Below are positions 15,064-22,195 of a stretch of DNA of 22,665 nt, piece by piece. The notes below the pieces were generated by a model. The model saw only the letters and a list, made by a program, of their open reading frames with translations. It searched no databases and was not told the origin of the DNA. Source of the DNA: Rhodospirillaceae bacterium UBA3470 (GTDB lineage Bacteria; Pseudomonadota; Alphaproteobacteria; Rhodospirillales; Casp-alpha2). Each line of letters opens with the position of its first letter. The first letter of the stretch is position 1. The stretch spans positions 25,300-47,964 of the forward strand of contig DFRF01000134.1 in assembly GCA_002378125.1 (NCBI GenBank). Reading direction: 5' to 3'. The position numbers were made by a program, and so were the translations under genes.

Positions 15064-16628
15064 TATATTCCCGCCTTCTTCATCCTGCGCCTTTGTTTTT
15101 GGCGCTGGGTCTCTGCTTGGTCCTTTCGGCACTCGGTGCATGTCAGTCTCGGCAACAGGGCGGTGGCTTGCAAGCGGAAAGCCCGCGGGGCACGGCGATT
15201 GCCACTCCGCCATCCCATCGCCGGGCGCCCGTTGCCCACCGGGTGATCAAACAGACCACGGCACCCGCCGCCACGCCGGCGGAGGCGACCGCTACGCAGG
15301 CCTTGCCGACGGCGCGACCCGCCAGGCCGGCGCGACCCGCTAGGCCGGCGCCACCCGCCAGGCCGGTGCCACCGGCAGCTGTACCTACCCCAGACCTGCC
15401 TTCGCTGGCGCACCTATTGAACCGCCGACCGCAGGCGGGAGCCTTCATTGCCGAAGAGCAGCGGCCTATGGTGCCGCCGCCGGCGACCACGGATACGGTC
15501 CGTGCCGCGGTTCTGTTACCGCTGAGCGGGGGCAACGCGCACTTGGGCCAGGCACTGCTTAATGCCGCGCAGCTGGCCATGTTCGATTTCGCCGACTACC
15601 GGCTGGAGCTTCTACCCGTCGATACAAAGGGCACGCCCCAAGGCGCCCAGGAGGCCGCCGCCACGGCTATCGGCGACGGTGCGCGGATCATATTGGGACC
15701 TCTACTGTCCACGTCGGTGCATGCCATGGCGCCGGCGGCTCGCGCCGCGGAGGTGCCGGTCATCGCCTTCTCGTCGGACCGGTCCGTGGCCGGCGCCGGG
15801 GTCTACACCGTGGGTTTTCTGCCCGCTGATCAGGTGCGCCGGGTGGTTTCCTACGCTTTTCAGAAAAGCCTCTTTCGGTTTGCTGTTCTGGCGCCCAACA
15901 ACACTTATGGGGCGACCGTGGTGGACGCGCTCCGGCGCACGACGGATGACATTGGCGCGGAGTTGGTGAACGTCAAGTTCTACGACCCGTCGGCTCAGGA
16001 CTTTACAGGCGTGGTGCGTGCGCTGGCCAACTATGACGAGCGCCGTGAGGCGCTGTTGAAGCAGCGCGAGGCATTGGAGTTGAAGGACGACAACCTATCG
16101 AAAATCGCCCTGAAGCGTCTGGAAAACCTGCAGACCATCGGCGACCTACCCTTTGATGCGCTCCTAGTCGCGGATGGTGGCAAGAGGCTGCAATCTGTGG
16201 CTGCGCTGTTGCCATTCTACGACATCGACCCCTCTAAGGTCCGTATGCTTGGCACTGGCCAATGGGATGTCCAGGGCATCGGCGCGGAACCGGCACTGCT
16301 GGGCGGCTGGTACGCAGCCCCGCAACCCTCAATGCGGGCTAATTTCGTAGCCACCTACCGCGAAACCTACAATGCCCCGCCGCCGCGACTGGCGACGCTG
16401 GCTTATGACGTTGCGGCCCTGGCCGCGGTTCTGGCCCAGGGGGCGAGCGGGCCTGATTTCTCGGCCCCCACACTGACCGCGCCCAGCGGCTTCGATGGCT
16501 TTGACGGCATTTTCCGGTTTTTGCCCTCCGGCGTGGCCGAACGGGGCCTGGCGGTACTTCAGGTGCAGCCGCGTTCGGCCAGGGTTATCAGCGCCGCGCC
16601 GCGGACCTTCGAATCCCCGATCAATTGA
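15048..16628 (+). CDS. LpoA-like penicillin-binding protein activator lipoprotein
   Basis: A 526-residue lipoprotein. Its signal peptide ends in the lipobox LGAC (29-32), so Cys32 should be lipidated. Next comes a Pro/Ala/Arg-rich linker (about residues 50-120) with repeated R-P-A triplets. From about 150 to the end it is a periplasmic binding protein fold of the LppC/LpoA family (VRAAVLLPLSGGNAHLGQALLNAAQLAMFD, ARIILGPLLS, VPVIAFSSD, DALLVADGGKRL, ATLAYDVAALAAVLAQ). E. coli LpoA activates the synthase PBP1A; there an N-terminal TPR domain precedes this fold, but here only the linker is seen. It diverges from rsmI as in E. coli. GAGGA supports the ATG at 15048. Confidence 0.88.
   Translation: MTSFSLYSRLLHPAPLFLALGLCLVLSALGACQSRQQGGGLQAESPRGTAIATPPSHRRAPVAHRVIKQTTAPAATPAEATATQALPTARPARPARPARPAPPARPVPPAAVPTPDLPSLAHLLNRRPQAGAFIAEEQRPMVPPPATTDTVRAAVLLPLSGGNAHLGQALLNAAQLAMFDFADYRLELLPVDTKGTPQGAQEAAATAIGDGARIILGPLLSTSVHAMAPAARAAEVPVIAFSSDRSVAGAGVYTVGFLPADQVRRVVSYAFQKSLFRFAVLAPNNTYGATVVDALRRTTDDIGAELVNVKFYDPSAQDFTGVVRALANYDERREALLKQREALELKDDNLSKIALKRLENLQTIGDLPFDALLVADGGKRLQSVAALLPFYDIDPSKVRMLGTGQWDVQGIGAEPALLGGWYAAPQPSMRANFVATYRETYNAPPPRLATLAYDVAALAAVLAQGASGPDFSAPTLTAPSGFDGFDGIFRFLPSGVAERGLAVLQVQPRSARVISAAPRTFESPIN
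15315..15368 (+). repeat. Three tandem 18-base repeats in the lpoA-like gene
   Basis: The unit CGACCCGCCAGGCCGGCG occurs at 15315-15332, 15333-15350 (one change) and 15351-15368 (two changes). Each encodes two R-P-A-like triplets, with partial degeneration to P-P-A and R-P-V. The length is a multiple of three, so copy-number changes would lengthen or shorten the periplasmic linker without a frameshift. Confidence 0.8.
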
Positions 16629-16972
16629 CAATAATTACGAGTTGAACGACTTGGGTTAGAATCGTGCCGGGCTCCACGGCAGGCCGACTTGGTCATGTTT
16701 TGGCCATTCGAAGACGGAGCGATCAGGCATGGAAAATTCGGGTCGGGGAAACAGCTGACGGCGACGCTGAAGAGGCCGGGATTGAATTCCACGAACCAGT
16801 AAATGGTAGTGCCGAAGTGGGGGCGGGCGGTGAACGCGCGCTCGGGGTGACTTTGCCAAGCATGGGTAATGGCTATGCCTGAGGTGCGCAGCGCATCTTT
16901 TGGGAGGTCGGTGGAGATCCCAAAGCGCCTACTGGTGCCGCGCTGTAGCTCTCGGCAATGGCTTATGATCAC
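16559..16972 (-). CDS. Unrecognised open frame in the lpoA-hemW gap
   Basis: The 489 bases between the lpoA-like stop (16628) and the hemW stop (17118) have no gene I recognise. The best candidate is a 137-codon minus-strand frame from a GTG at 16972, whose end runs antisense into lpoA. Its middle (FTARPHFGTTIYWFVEFNPG...SVAVSCFPDPNFP) uses mostly C-ending codons and looks protein-like. The last 20 codons do not. Since two other gaps here hold decayed genes, this may be a third remnant rather than a live gene. The rest of the gap, 16973-17117, shows nothing identifiable. Confidence 0.25.
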   Translation of the reverse strand: MIISHCRELQRGTSRRFGISTDLPKDALRTSGIAITHAWQSHPERAFTARPHFGTTIYWFVEFNPGLFSVAVSCFPDPNFPCLIAPSSNGQNMTKSACRGARHDSNPSRSTRNYCQLIGDSKVRGAALITLAERGCT

Positions 16973-17117
16973 CTGCCGTGGTTCGCCCTTTACTCATCCC
17001 GCATTTTACCGCAGGCGCATCGTGTCGTTCGCAGACTCGATTTCCCGGCGGTAACTCAGCACCTTCTGGGTAGAACGAAATCTATAGCCGGCAAAAGCGG
17101 CGTGGCCGCCGCCGCCG

Positions 17118-18269
17118 TCACGTCTCCCTCGCCGTCAGAATAGCGCTAACCAGCGTGTTCAGGATTAACCGTCCCGCCGGCGTCGTCCGCAGGTATGCGC
17201 CATCGCGCATCAGGAAGCCACCATCCATGGCTAGGTCCAATCGATCTGAATCGGTCAGGCTGGATAGATCAAACCCCGTGGCCGCGGACAAGGCCGTCGT
17301 GTCCAGGCCCTCTACCAGGCGTAGCCCAGTCATCAGTATCTCCTCGGCTCGTTCCCGGTCGCCCAGCATGCGAAGTTTGCCGGTGCCGTGGCCGTTCCTC
17401 TCGACGGCGGCCAGCCAACGCATGGGATCGTGAATCTGGTGGGTAGCGGTGAAACCGTTGTCACTGGTCAGCCGTCCGTGCGCGCCGGGACCAATGCCGG
17501 CGTAGTCGCCGCCACGCCAGTAGGTCAAATTGTGACGGCTCTCGGCACCGGGTTGGGCATGGTTGGAAATCTCATAGGCGGGAAGGCCGGCCGCTGCGGT
17601 CAGTTCTTGCGTCAATTCAAAAAGCGCCACGCCTTGGTCTTCGGTGGCGGCCGGTACGGTGTCATGAAAGAATGGTGTTCCGGGCTCGATGGTGAGCTGG
17701 TAGAGCGACAGGTGATCGCCGGTAAATTCAAGCAGGCGGCTCAGTTCGTCCTGCCATTGCGCTTCAGTTTGGCCCGGCCGCGCGTAGATGAAGTCAAAGG
17801 ACACGCGCTCAAAAACCTCGCGAGCATGGGTCATAGCAATGTGGGCCTCGGCAGCGTCGTGGCGTCGGCCCAAAAAACGGAGAGCGTCGTCGTTTAAGGA
17901 TTGAATGCCGAGCGACAGGCGGTTAACCCCGGCGTTGCGATAGGCGATGAAGCGGTCCCTCTCCGCTGATGAGGGGTTGGCCTCCAGGGTCACCTCTAAA
18001 TCGTCGGAGGAGGCCCAATGGGCGCGAGCGGCGGCGATCACGGCGGCGGCGGTGCCGGGCTCCATGAGCGAAGGGGTGCCGCCGCCGAAGAAGATGCTGG
18101 TCAGCCGACGGTTCGGCGTCGCTGCGGCGTAGTGGTCGAGTTCAGTCAACAGCGCATCGCGCCAGCGGGCGTGGTCGATGGCCTCGGTCACGTGGCTATT
18201 GAAATCGCAATAGGGGCATTTCGATTGGCAGAAGGGCCAATGGACATAGAGGGCGATGGCGTCGATCAT
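17118..18269 (-). CDS. hemW: HemW, radical SAM heme chaperone
   Basis: A 383-residue radical SAM protein of the HemN-like group. The cluster motif C-Q-S-K-C-P-Y-C (Cys14, Cys18, Cys21) sits within the N-terminal YVHWPFCQSKCPYCDFNSH. FFGGGTPSLM, SLGIQSLNDDALRFLGR and DFIYARPGQT are family blocks, followed by the C-terminal HemN domain (EEILMTGLRLVEGLD). It is often labelled oxygen-independent coproporphyrinogen III oxidase. The family is now known as a heme-binding chaperone lacking oxidase activity, and the short N-terminus places it there. It follows rdgB after a 206-base spacer with only short weak stems. Confidence 0.93.
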   Translation of the reverse strand: MIDAIALYVHWPFCQSKCPYCDFNSHVTEAIDHARWRDALLTELDHYAAATPNRRLTSIFFGGGTPSLMEPGTAAAVIAAARAHWASSDDLEVTLEANPSSAERDRFIAYRNAGVNRLSLGIQSLNDDALRFLGRRHDAAEAHIAMTHAREVFERVSFDFIYARPGQTEAQWQDELSRLLEFTGDHLSLYQLTIEPGTPFFHDTVPAATEDQGVALFELTQELTAAAGLPAYEISNHAQPGAESRHNLTYWRGGDYAGIGPGAHGRLTSDNGFTATHQIHDPMRWLAAVERNGHGTGKLRMLGDRERAEEILMTGLRLVEGLDTTALSAATGFDLSSLTDSDRLDLAMDGGFLMRDGAYLRTTPAGRLILNTLVSAILTARET

Positions 18270-18475
18270 GCGCCCAATGATAACGGCAAATTCCAGCGGA
18301 GCAGCACCTTTGATCAGTCAAGGGCTTGGCGATGTCTTGTCCGCTCGATGGAGACCCGCGCGGCCCGGATAGAGAGAGCCTAAAATCCCATCCGTGCCCC
18401 TTACCGGATTTGTAGCGCCGCAACTGGTGGCGATAGCTGAGGCGACAGCGAGGCGGGCGGGTTAGATGACTGGGG

Positions 18476-19072
18476 TTATGGGGCGAAACACGCCGCGACC
18501 ATCTGGTTGAATGCGTCGGCGCGGTGGCTGATGGCGTGCTTGGCGCTGGGCTCAAATTCCCCAAATGTGATGTCGTAGCCGTCGGGTTGAAATATGGGAT
18601 CGTAGCCGAAGCCCAAGTCGCCGCGTGGCGGCCAGACTAGGGTTCCGTGGACCATCCCCTCAAACATCTCTATGTGGCCATCGGGCCAGGCCAGCGCCAG
18701 GGCGGCGACAAAATACGCGCCCCGATCCTTGTTGCCCAGTTCGTTCTGGATGCGCTGCATGGCCACGTTAAAATTTTTGTCTGGTCCGGCCCAGCGGGCC
18801 GAATAGATGCCGGGGTCGCCGCCCAGCGCGGGCACAACCAAGCCAGAGTCGTCCGATACCGCCGGCTTGTCCGAACCCTCGACGGCGGCACGGGCCTTTA
18901 CCTCGGCGTTGGCGGTGAAGGTCAGGCCGTCCTCCATGGGCTCCGGAAGGCCCAGTTCACCGGCGGATAGCGCCTTTACGCCGAAGGGTTCAAAGAGCTG
19001 GGCGATCTCGCGAAGCTTGCCCGGGTTGTGGGTGGCGATGATTAGCTCGGGTTCGTTGAACAGGCGCGCCAT
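18476..19072 (-). CDS. rdgB: RdgB, XTP/dITP pyrophosphatase
   Basis: A 198-residue HAM1/Ham1-fold enzyme that hydrolyses non-canonical purine triphosphates (dITP, XTP) to monophosphates and so keeps them out of DNA. Motifs: IIATHNPGKLREI near the N-terminus, TFTANAEVKARA, SDDSGLVVPALGGDPGIYSARWAG, and the C-terminal GFGYDPIFQPDG and ISHRADAF. The length is normal. It lies 6 bases after rph and is probably co-transcribed with it, a frequent pairing. Confidence 0.97.
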   Translation of the reverse strand: MARLFNEPELIIATHNPGKLREIAQLFEPFGVKALSAGELGLPEPMEDGLTFTANAEVKARAAVEGSDKPAVSDDSGLVVPALGGDPGIYSARWAGPDKNFNVAMQRIQNELGNKDRGAYFVAALALAWPDGHIEMFEGMVHGTLVWPPRGDLGFGYDPIFQPDGYDITFGEFEPSAKHAISHRADAFNQMVAACFAP

Positions 19073-19078
19073 GGCGAC

Positions 19079-19813
19079 TCAGCTCTCCAGGCCAAGGGCC
19101 TGACGTTGGGCCAAGATCAGTTCCGTGCACCCCTTCTTGGCGAGCTGCATGAGTTTCATAAACTGATCTTCCGAGAACGGGTCCTTTTCCGCTGTACCTT
19201 GCACTTCGACGATGCCGCCCGCGCCCGTGAGCACGAAGTTGGCATCGGCATCGGCGTTGGAATCCTCGGCATAGTCCAGGTCCAGGACGGCCTCGCCCTT
19301 ATAGAGGCCGCAGGAGATGGCCGCGACTTCGCCAATCAGGGGGATCGTCTTCAGCACGCCCAGGCGCTGGCAATGTTCGAACGCCCGGTGCAGGGCTACG
19401 TAGGCCCCGGTGATTGACGCGGTGCGCGTACCGCCGTCGGCCTGCGTCACGTCGCAGTCGATACGTACCTGCATTTCGCCAATAGCTTTTAGGTCGGTCA
19501 CGGCCCGTAGGGACCGTCCGATCAGGCGCTGAATTTCCTGGGTGCGGCCGGACTGTTTGCCACGTGCTGCCTCTCGCCCCGTCCGTGTGTGGGTGGAGCG
19601 GGGCAGCATGCCGTATTCCGCGGTCACCCAGCCGGCGCCTGAATCCCGAAGCCAGCTCGGCACGCGTTCCTCAATGCTGGCGGTGCATAAAACGTGGGTG
19701 TTGCCGAAGCGCGCCATGCACGAGCCTTCCGCGTGTAGCGCGACATCTGGTTCCAACGTTACGGCGCGCATTTCATCGTTGGTGCGGCCGGAGGGGCGTG
19801 GTCTGGCAGTCAT
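19079..19813 (-). CDS. rph: RNase PH
   Basis: A 244-residue phosphorolytic 3'-5' exoribonuclease that trims tRNA 3' ends. Family blocks run from MTARPRPSGRTNDEMRAV, through GSCMARFGNTHVLCTASIEE, WVTAEYGMLPRSTHTRTGREAARGKQ (split here as WVTAEYGMLPRSTH and RTGREAARGKQ), QEIQRLIGRSLRA, DCDVTQADGGTRTASITGA to a VEVQGTAEKDPFSEDQ end. The phosphate-binding arginines of RTGRE are present. It is the first gene of the rph-rdgB-hemW minus-strand unit, divergent from hrcA. Confidence 0.98.
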   Translation of the reverse strand: MTARPRPSGRTNDEMRAVTLEPDVALHAEGSCMARFGNTHVLCTASIEERVPSWLRDSGAGWVTAEYGMLPRSTHTRTGREAARGKQSGRTQEIQRLIGRSLRAVTDLKAIGEMQVRIDCDVTQADGGTRTASITGAYVALHRAFEHCQRLGVLKTIPLIGEVAAISCGLYKGEAVLDLDYAEDSNADADANFVLTGAGGIVEVQGTAEKDPFSEDQFMKLMQLAKKGCTELILAQRQALGLES

Positions 19814-19895
19814 GACGGCCTCGTGGCGGCTGTGAGGATATGGTGAAAGGCTTCTCTAGCGCGCCCAGCGGGAGGAGACAAGGGGCCGCGCCAAC

Positions 19896-19925
19896 ATTGA
19901 CGCCGCCGCCGGGTGAACCTATTTT
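19896..19925 (+). promoter_or_regulatory. Likely hrcA-grpE promoter
   Basis: TTGACG (19897-19902), 17 bases, TATTTT (19920-19925) fits a sigma-70 promoter at five and four of six positions. Read as a heat-shock site it is ATTGAC (19896-19901), 16 bases, CCTATTT (19918-19924). Because a transcript would begin near 19930, the GTG at 19913 could not be the hrcA start; this favours the GTG at 19970. Confidence 0.5.
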
Positions 19926-19969
19926 CCAGCCATATTGGAACACGGTCCCTTCTTGGAACGCACCGCCAC

Positions 19970-21010
19970 GTGATTACGGAACTTAACGAACGCTCTCGGC
20001 AGATTTTCCGCCTTATCGTCGACGCCTACGTGGAGACGGGAGAGCCTATTGGCTCGCGGGCCCTTTCGCGGAAACTGTCGACGAAATTATCGCCGGCGAC
20101 GATCCGCAACGTTATGGCAGACCTAGAGGAATCGGGGCTTCTGTTCGCGCCGCACACGTCCGCCGGGCGCCTGCCCACTGACGTCGGCTTGCGCTTCTTT
20201 GTCGACGGCCTTTTGGAGATTGGCAACCTGTCGCGTCAGGAGCGTGAAGCTATCAAGGGCCGATGCGCCGGCACGTCAGCCACCGTTGACGGCTTGCTAG
20301 AGGAGGCCACGGCGACGCTGTCCGGACTGACAGGCTGTGCCAGCTTGGTGTTGGCGCCGAAGTCGGAAAGTGCCCTGAAGCATATCGAATTCGTTAGCTT
20401 GTCGCCCGGCCGGGCCTTAGTGGTAATGGTCGCCGAAAACGGTGTGGTGGAAAACCGCATCATCCAAACCCCGGGAAATTTACCCGCCTCTAGCCTGGTT
20501 CAAGCGTCCAATTACCTGAGTGCGCGCCTGGTGGGGCGCAGCCTCGCTGAGGCCTACGACGAGATAATCGCCGAGTTAGAGTCGGCACGCGCCGAGTTGG
20601 ATGGCCTCACCACCCGCGTGGTCGAGAGTGGCCTTGCCATCTGGTCTGGTGATGCGGGGGCGCCAGATGCTTCCTTGATTGTACGTGGACAGGCGAACCT
20701 TCTTGAGGATATCACCGCCATGGCAGACCTGGAGCGAATCCGCGCGCTTTTTGAGGCTCTGGAAACGAAGGAAGAGATGCTGAAACTCCTCTCCCTCACC
20801 GATACGGCGGATGGGGTACAAATTTTCATCGGCGCCGACAACACGCTGTTCAATGTAGGCGGCGTGTCAATGGTGGTCGATTCCTTTCAGAATACCAATC
20901 AACAGATCGTCGGCGCTATTGGCGTTATCGGCCCCATGCGCATGAACTACGCGCGCATCATTCCCATGGTTGACTATACAGCTAAACTAATTGGCCGGTT
21001 GATCGGCTGA
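19970..21010 (+). CDS. hrcA: HrcA, heat-inducible transcription repressor
   Basis: A 346-residue repressor that binds CIRCE operators and is kept active by GroEL. The winged HTH is N-terminal (ITELNERSRQIFRLIVDAYVETGEPIGSR in part, then LSPATIRNVMADLEESGLL and HTSAGRLPTDVGLRFFVDGL). The C-terminal part carries the GAF-like and dimerisation domains (IGADNTLFNVGGVSMV, IGVIGPMRMNYARIIPMVDYTAKLI). I chose the GTG at 19970 because it fits both the family N-terminus and the likely promoter; a GTG at 19913 would add 19 unlike residues. grpE follows, as in many bacteria. No CIRCE copy (TTAGCACTC-N9-GAGTGCTAA) is visible here. Confidence 0.95.
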   Translation: MITELNERSRQIFRLIVDAYVETGEPIGSRALSRKLSTKLSPATIRNVMADLEESGLLFAPHTSAGRLPTDVGLRFFVDGLLEIGNLSRQEREAIKGRCAGTSATVDGLLEEATATLSGLTGCASLVLAPKSESALKHIEFVSLSPGRALVVMVAENGVVENRIIQTPGNLPASSLVQASNYLSARLVGRSLAEAYDEIIAELESARAELDGLTTRVVESGLAIWSGDAGAPDASLIVRGQANLLEDITAMADLERIRALFEALETKEEMLKLLSLTDTADGVQIFIGADNTLFNVGGVSMVVDSFQNTNQQIVGAIGVIGPMRMNYARIIPMVDYTAKLIGRLIG

Positions 21011-21042
21011 GCGCGTCAGAAATTATGGAGAAGCCCCTTCAG

Positions 21043-21867
21043 ATGAGCGAATACGAACTCAACAAGACGGAAGCCGAAAACACGGACGAGCCAAAGGCGG
21101 AAACCCTCAACACGCCGACATCTGCCGAAACCCCCGAGGCGGCTGACGCTGAGGCCCTAGCGACCGATGCTGACGCCATCGAGGAGACCCCTTGGGACCA
21201 CGGTGATACCGCGGAGGCCGACGTCGCCGAAGACGACGCAGCCGCCCGTATCGCTACGTTAGAAGAAGAGGTTGCAGAACTTAACGACAAACTCTTGCGC
21301 GCTCTGGCGGAGGCCGAAAACGTGCGCCGTAGGGCCCAGCGCGACAAGGAGGATACAGCCAAGTACGGCATCAAGAATTTCGCCGAAGGTATACTAGGCG
21401 TCGCCGATAACCTGGGCCGCGCCATGGCGAGCATCGATGAGGACGCGCGCGTCAAAGACCCCAACTTGGAAAACCTCTTCGTCGGTGTGGAAATGGTTCA
21501 GAAGGATTTGATGAGTACCTTCGAGCGCTACGGTGTGACGCCTATCAAGGCGCTCGGTGCCAAGTTCGACCCCATGCTGCACGAGGCCATGTATGAGATT
21601 GAGGATACGGATACCCCCGCAGGCACCATCGCCCAGGTTCTCGAGCCTGGATACGTTCTGCACGGGCGCACGCTCCGTGCGGCCAAGGTCGGTATCACCA
21701 AGGGCGGCCCGAAAGAACCGCAACTGCCCGCCGCCGATGCGCCTGCTGAGGAATCTAGCGCCGAAGGGGATGCCGCCGACCCGGCGACTCGCGAAGGCCA
21801 GGCTGCCTATGAAACCCAAACCGAGCCGAAAACCGCGTCGGGCGGCAACCTGGACCAGGAACTCTGA
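21043..21867 (+). CDS. grpE: GrpE, nucleotide exchange factor for DnaK
   Basis: A 274-residue GrpE. It releases ADP from DnaK. The long N-terminal coiled coil (ATLEEEVAELNDKLLRALAEAENVRRRAQRDKED) is followed by KYGIKNFAEGILGVADNLGRAM and the C-terminal beta domain (KALGAKFDPMLHEAMYEI..., VLEPGYVLHGRTLRAAKVGITKG). The body is conserved, but both ends are extended: about 70 acidic residues before the coiled coil and about 50 Ala/Glu-rich residues after the core, so it is longer than the common 190-220. I prefer the ATG at 21043, with GGAGAAG upstream, to one 18 bases earlier. It lies 32 bases after hrcA. Confidence 0.96.
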   Translation: MSEYELNKTEAENTDEPKAETLNTPTSAETPEAADAEALATDADAIEETPWDHGDTAEADVAEDDAAARIATLEEEVAELNDKLLRALAEAENVRRRAQRDKEDTAKYGIKNFAEGILGVADNLGRAMASIDEDARVKDPNLENLFVGVEMVQKDLMSTFERYGVTPIKALGAKFDPMLHEAMYEIEDTDTPAGTIAQVLEPGYVLHGRTLRAAKVGITKGGPKEPQLPAADAPAEESSAEGDAADPATREGQAAYETQTEPKTASGGNLDQEL

Positions 21868-22051
21868 TCCAGCTCGGATCTCAATGCTCCAAATAGGTTT
21901 GCCCGATGCCGTCCCGGGGAAACGTGCACATGTGAAAGCTCCGGATTACCTCCGATTATGTCTAAAAAGTGGCTTACTTTTGGCGCCCGTGGTCATCCCC
22001 ACAATCACAAACCAGATCGGCAAAAAAAGTCCCTAAAGATAGTGTGCAGTC

Positions 22052-22080
22052 ATTGCGTATACGTGTTTACGGGCCTATAT
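22052..22080 (+). promoter_or_regulatory. Possible heat-shock promoter for dnaK
   Basis: ATTGCG (22052-22057), 16 bases, CCTATAT (22074-22080). The second box fits the CC-T-A-T-x-T heat-shock -10 very well; the first keeps only the TTG of CTTGAA. The spacing is the same as before hrcA. A leader of about 110 bases would then precede dnaK. Confidence 0.45.
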
Positions 22081-22093
22081 AGACCGCAAATAC

Positions 22094-22111
22094 AGGCCCA
22101 AAAGGGCTTTT
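22094..22111 (+). terminator. Terminator-like hairpin in the dnaK leader
   Basis: AGGCCC (22094-22099), loop AAAA, GGGCTT (22104-22109) form a 6-base stem with one G-U pair and run into TTTT (22108-22111), the shape of a short intrinsic terminator. Its 5' arm can instead pair with GGGCCT at 22071-22076. It could stop read-through from grpE or attenuate dnaK. Confidence 0.45.
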
Positions 22112-22195
22112 AGTAACAACTCCAACATTAGGGGACAAAGTCGGAGCCCAGGTATTTGGGGCCGGGAACGTCTGCCGCATTGTAAAGAGGACGAG

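Larger units (their letters stand above)
21868..22195 (+). other. Non-coding grpE-dnaK gap
   Basis: These 328 bases carry no gene I can support. They hold a promoter candidate (22052-22080), an inverted repeat 22071-22099, a terminator-like hairpin (22094-22111) and the dnaK ribosome site (AGAGGA just before the ATG). No CIRCE element and no obvious terminator directly after grpE were seen. The unusually long gap for this gene pair suggests dnaK has its own control. Confidence 0.6.

Noticed and set aside
18383..18411. AAATCC/GGATTT inverted repeat in the hemW-rdgB spacer
   Set aside because: Six-base stem with a 17-base loop and no T run; too weak to call a terminator.
18196..18564. 122-codon minus-strand frame covering the hemW-rdgB spacer
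   Set aside because: It overlaps both real genes in another frame and has no family features.
19913..19969. 19-residue N-terminal extension of HrcA from a GTG at 19913
   Set aside because: Sequence is unlike HrcA N-termini and the GTG lies inside the spacer of the likely promoter.
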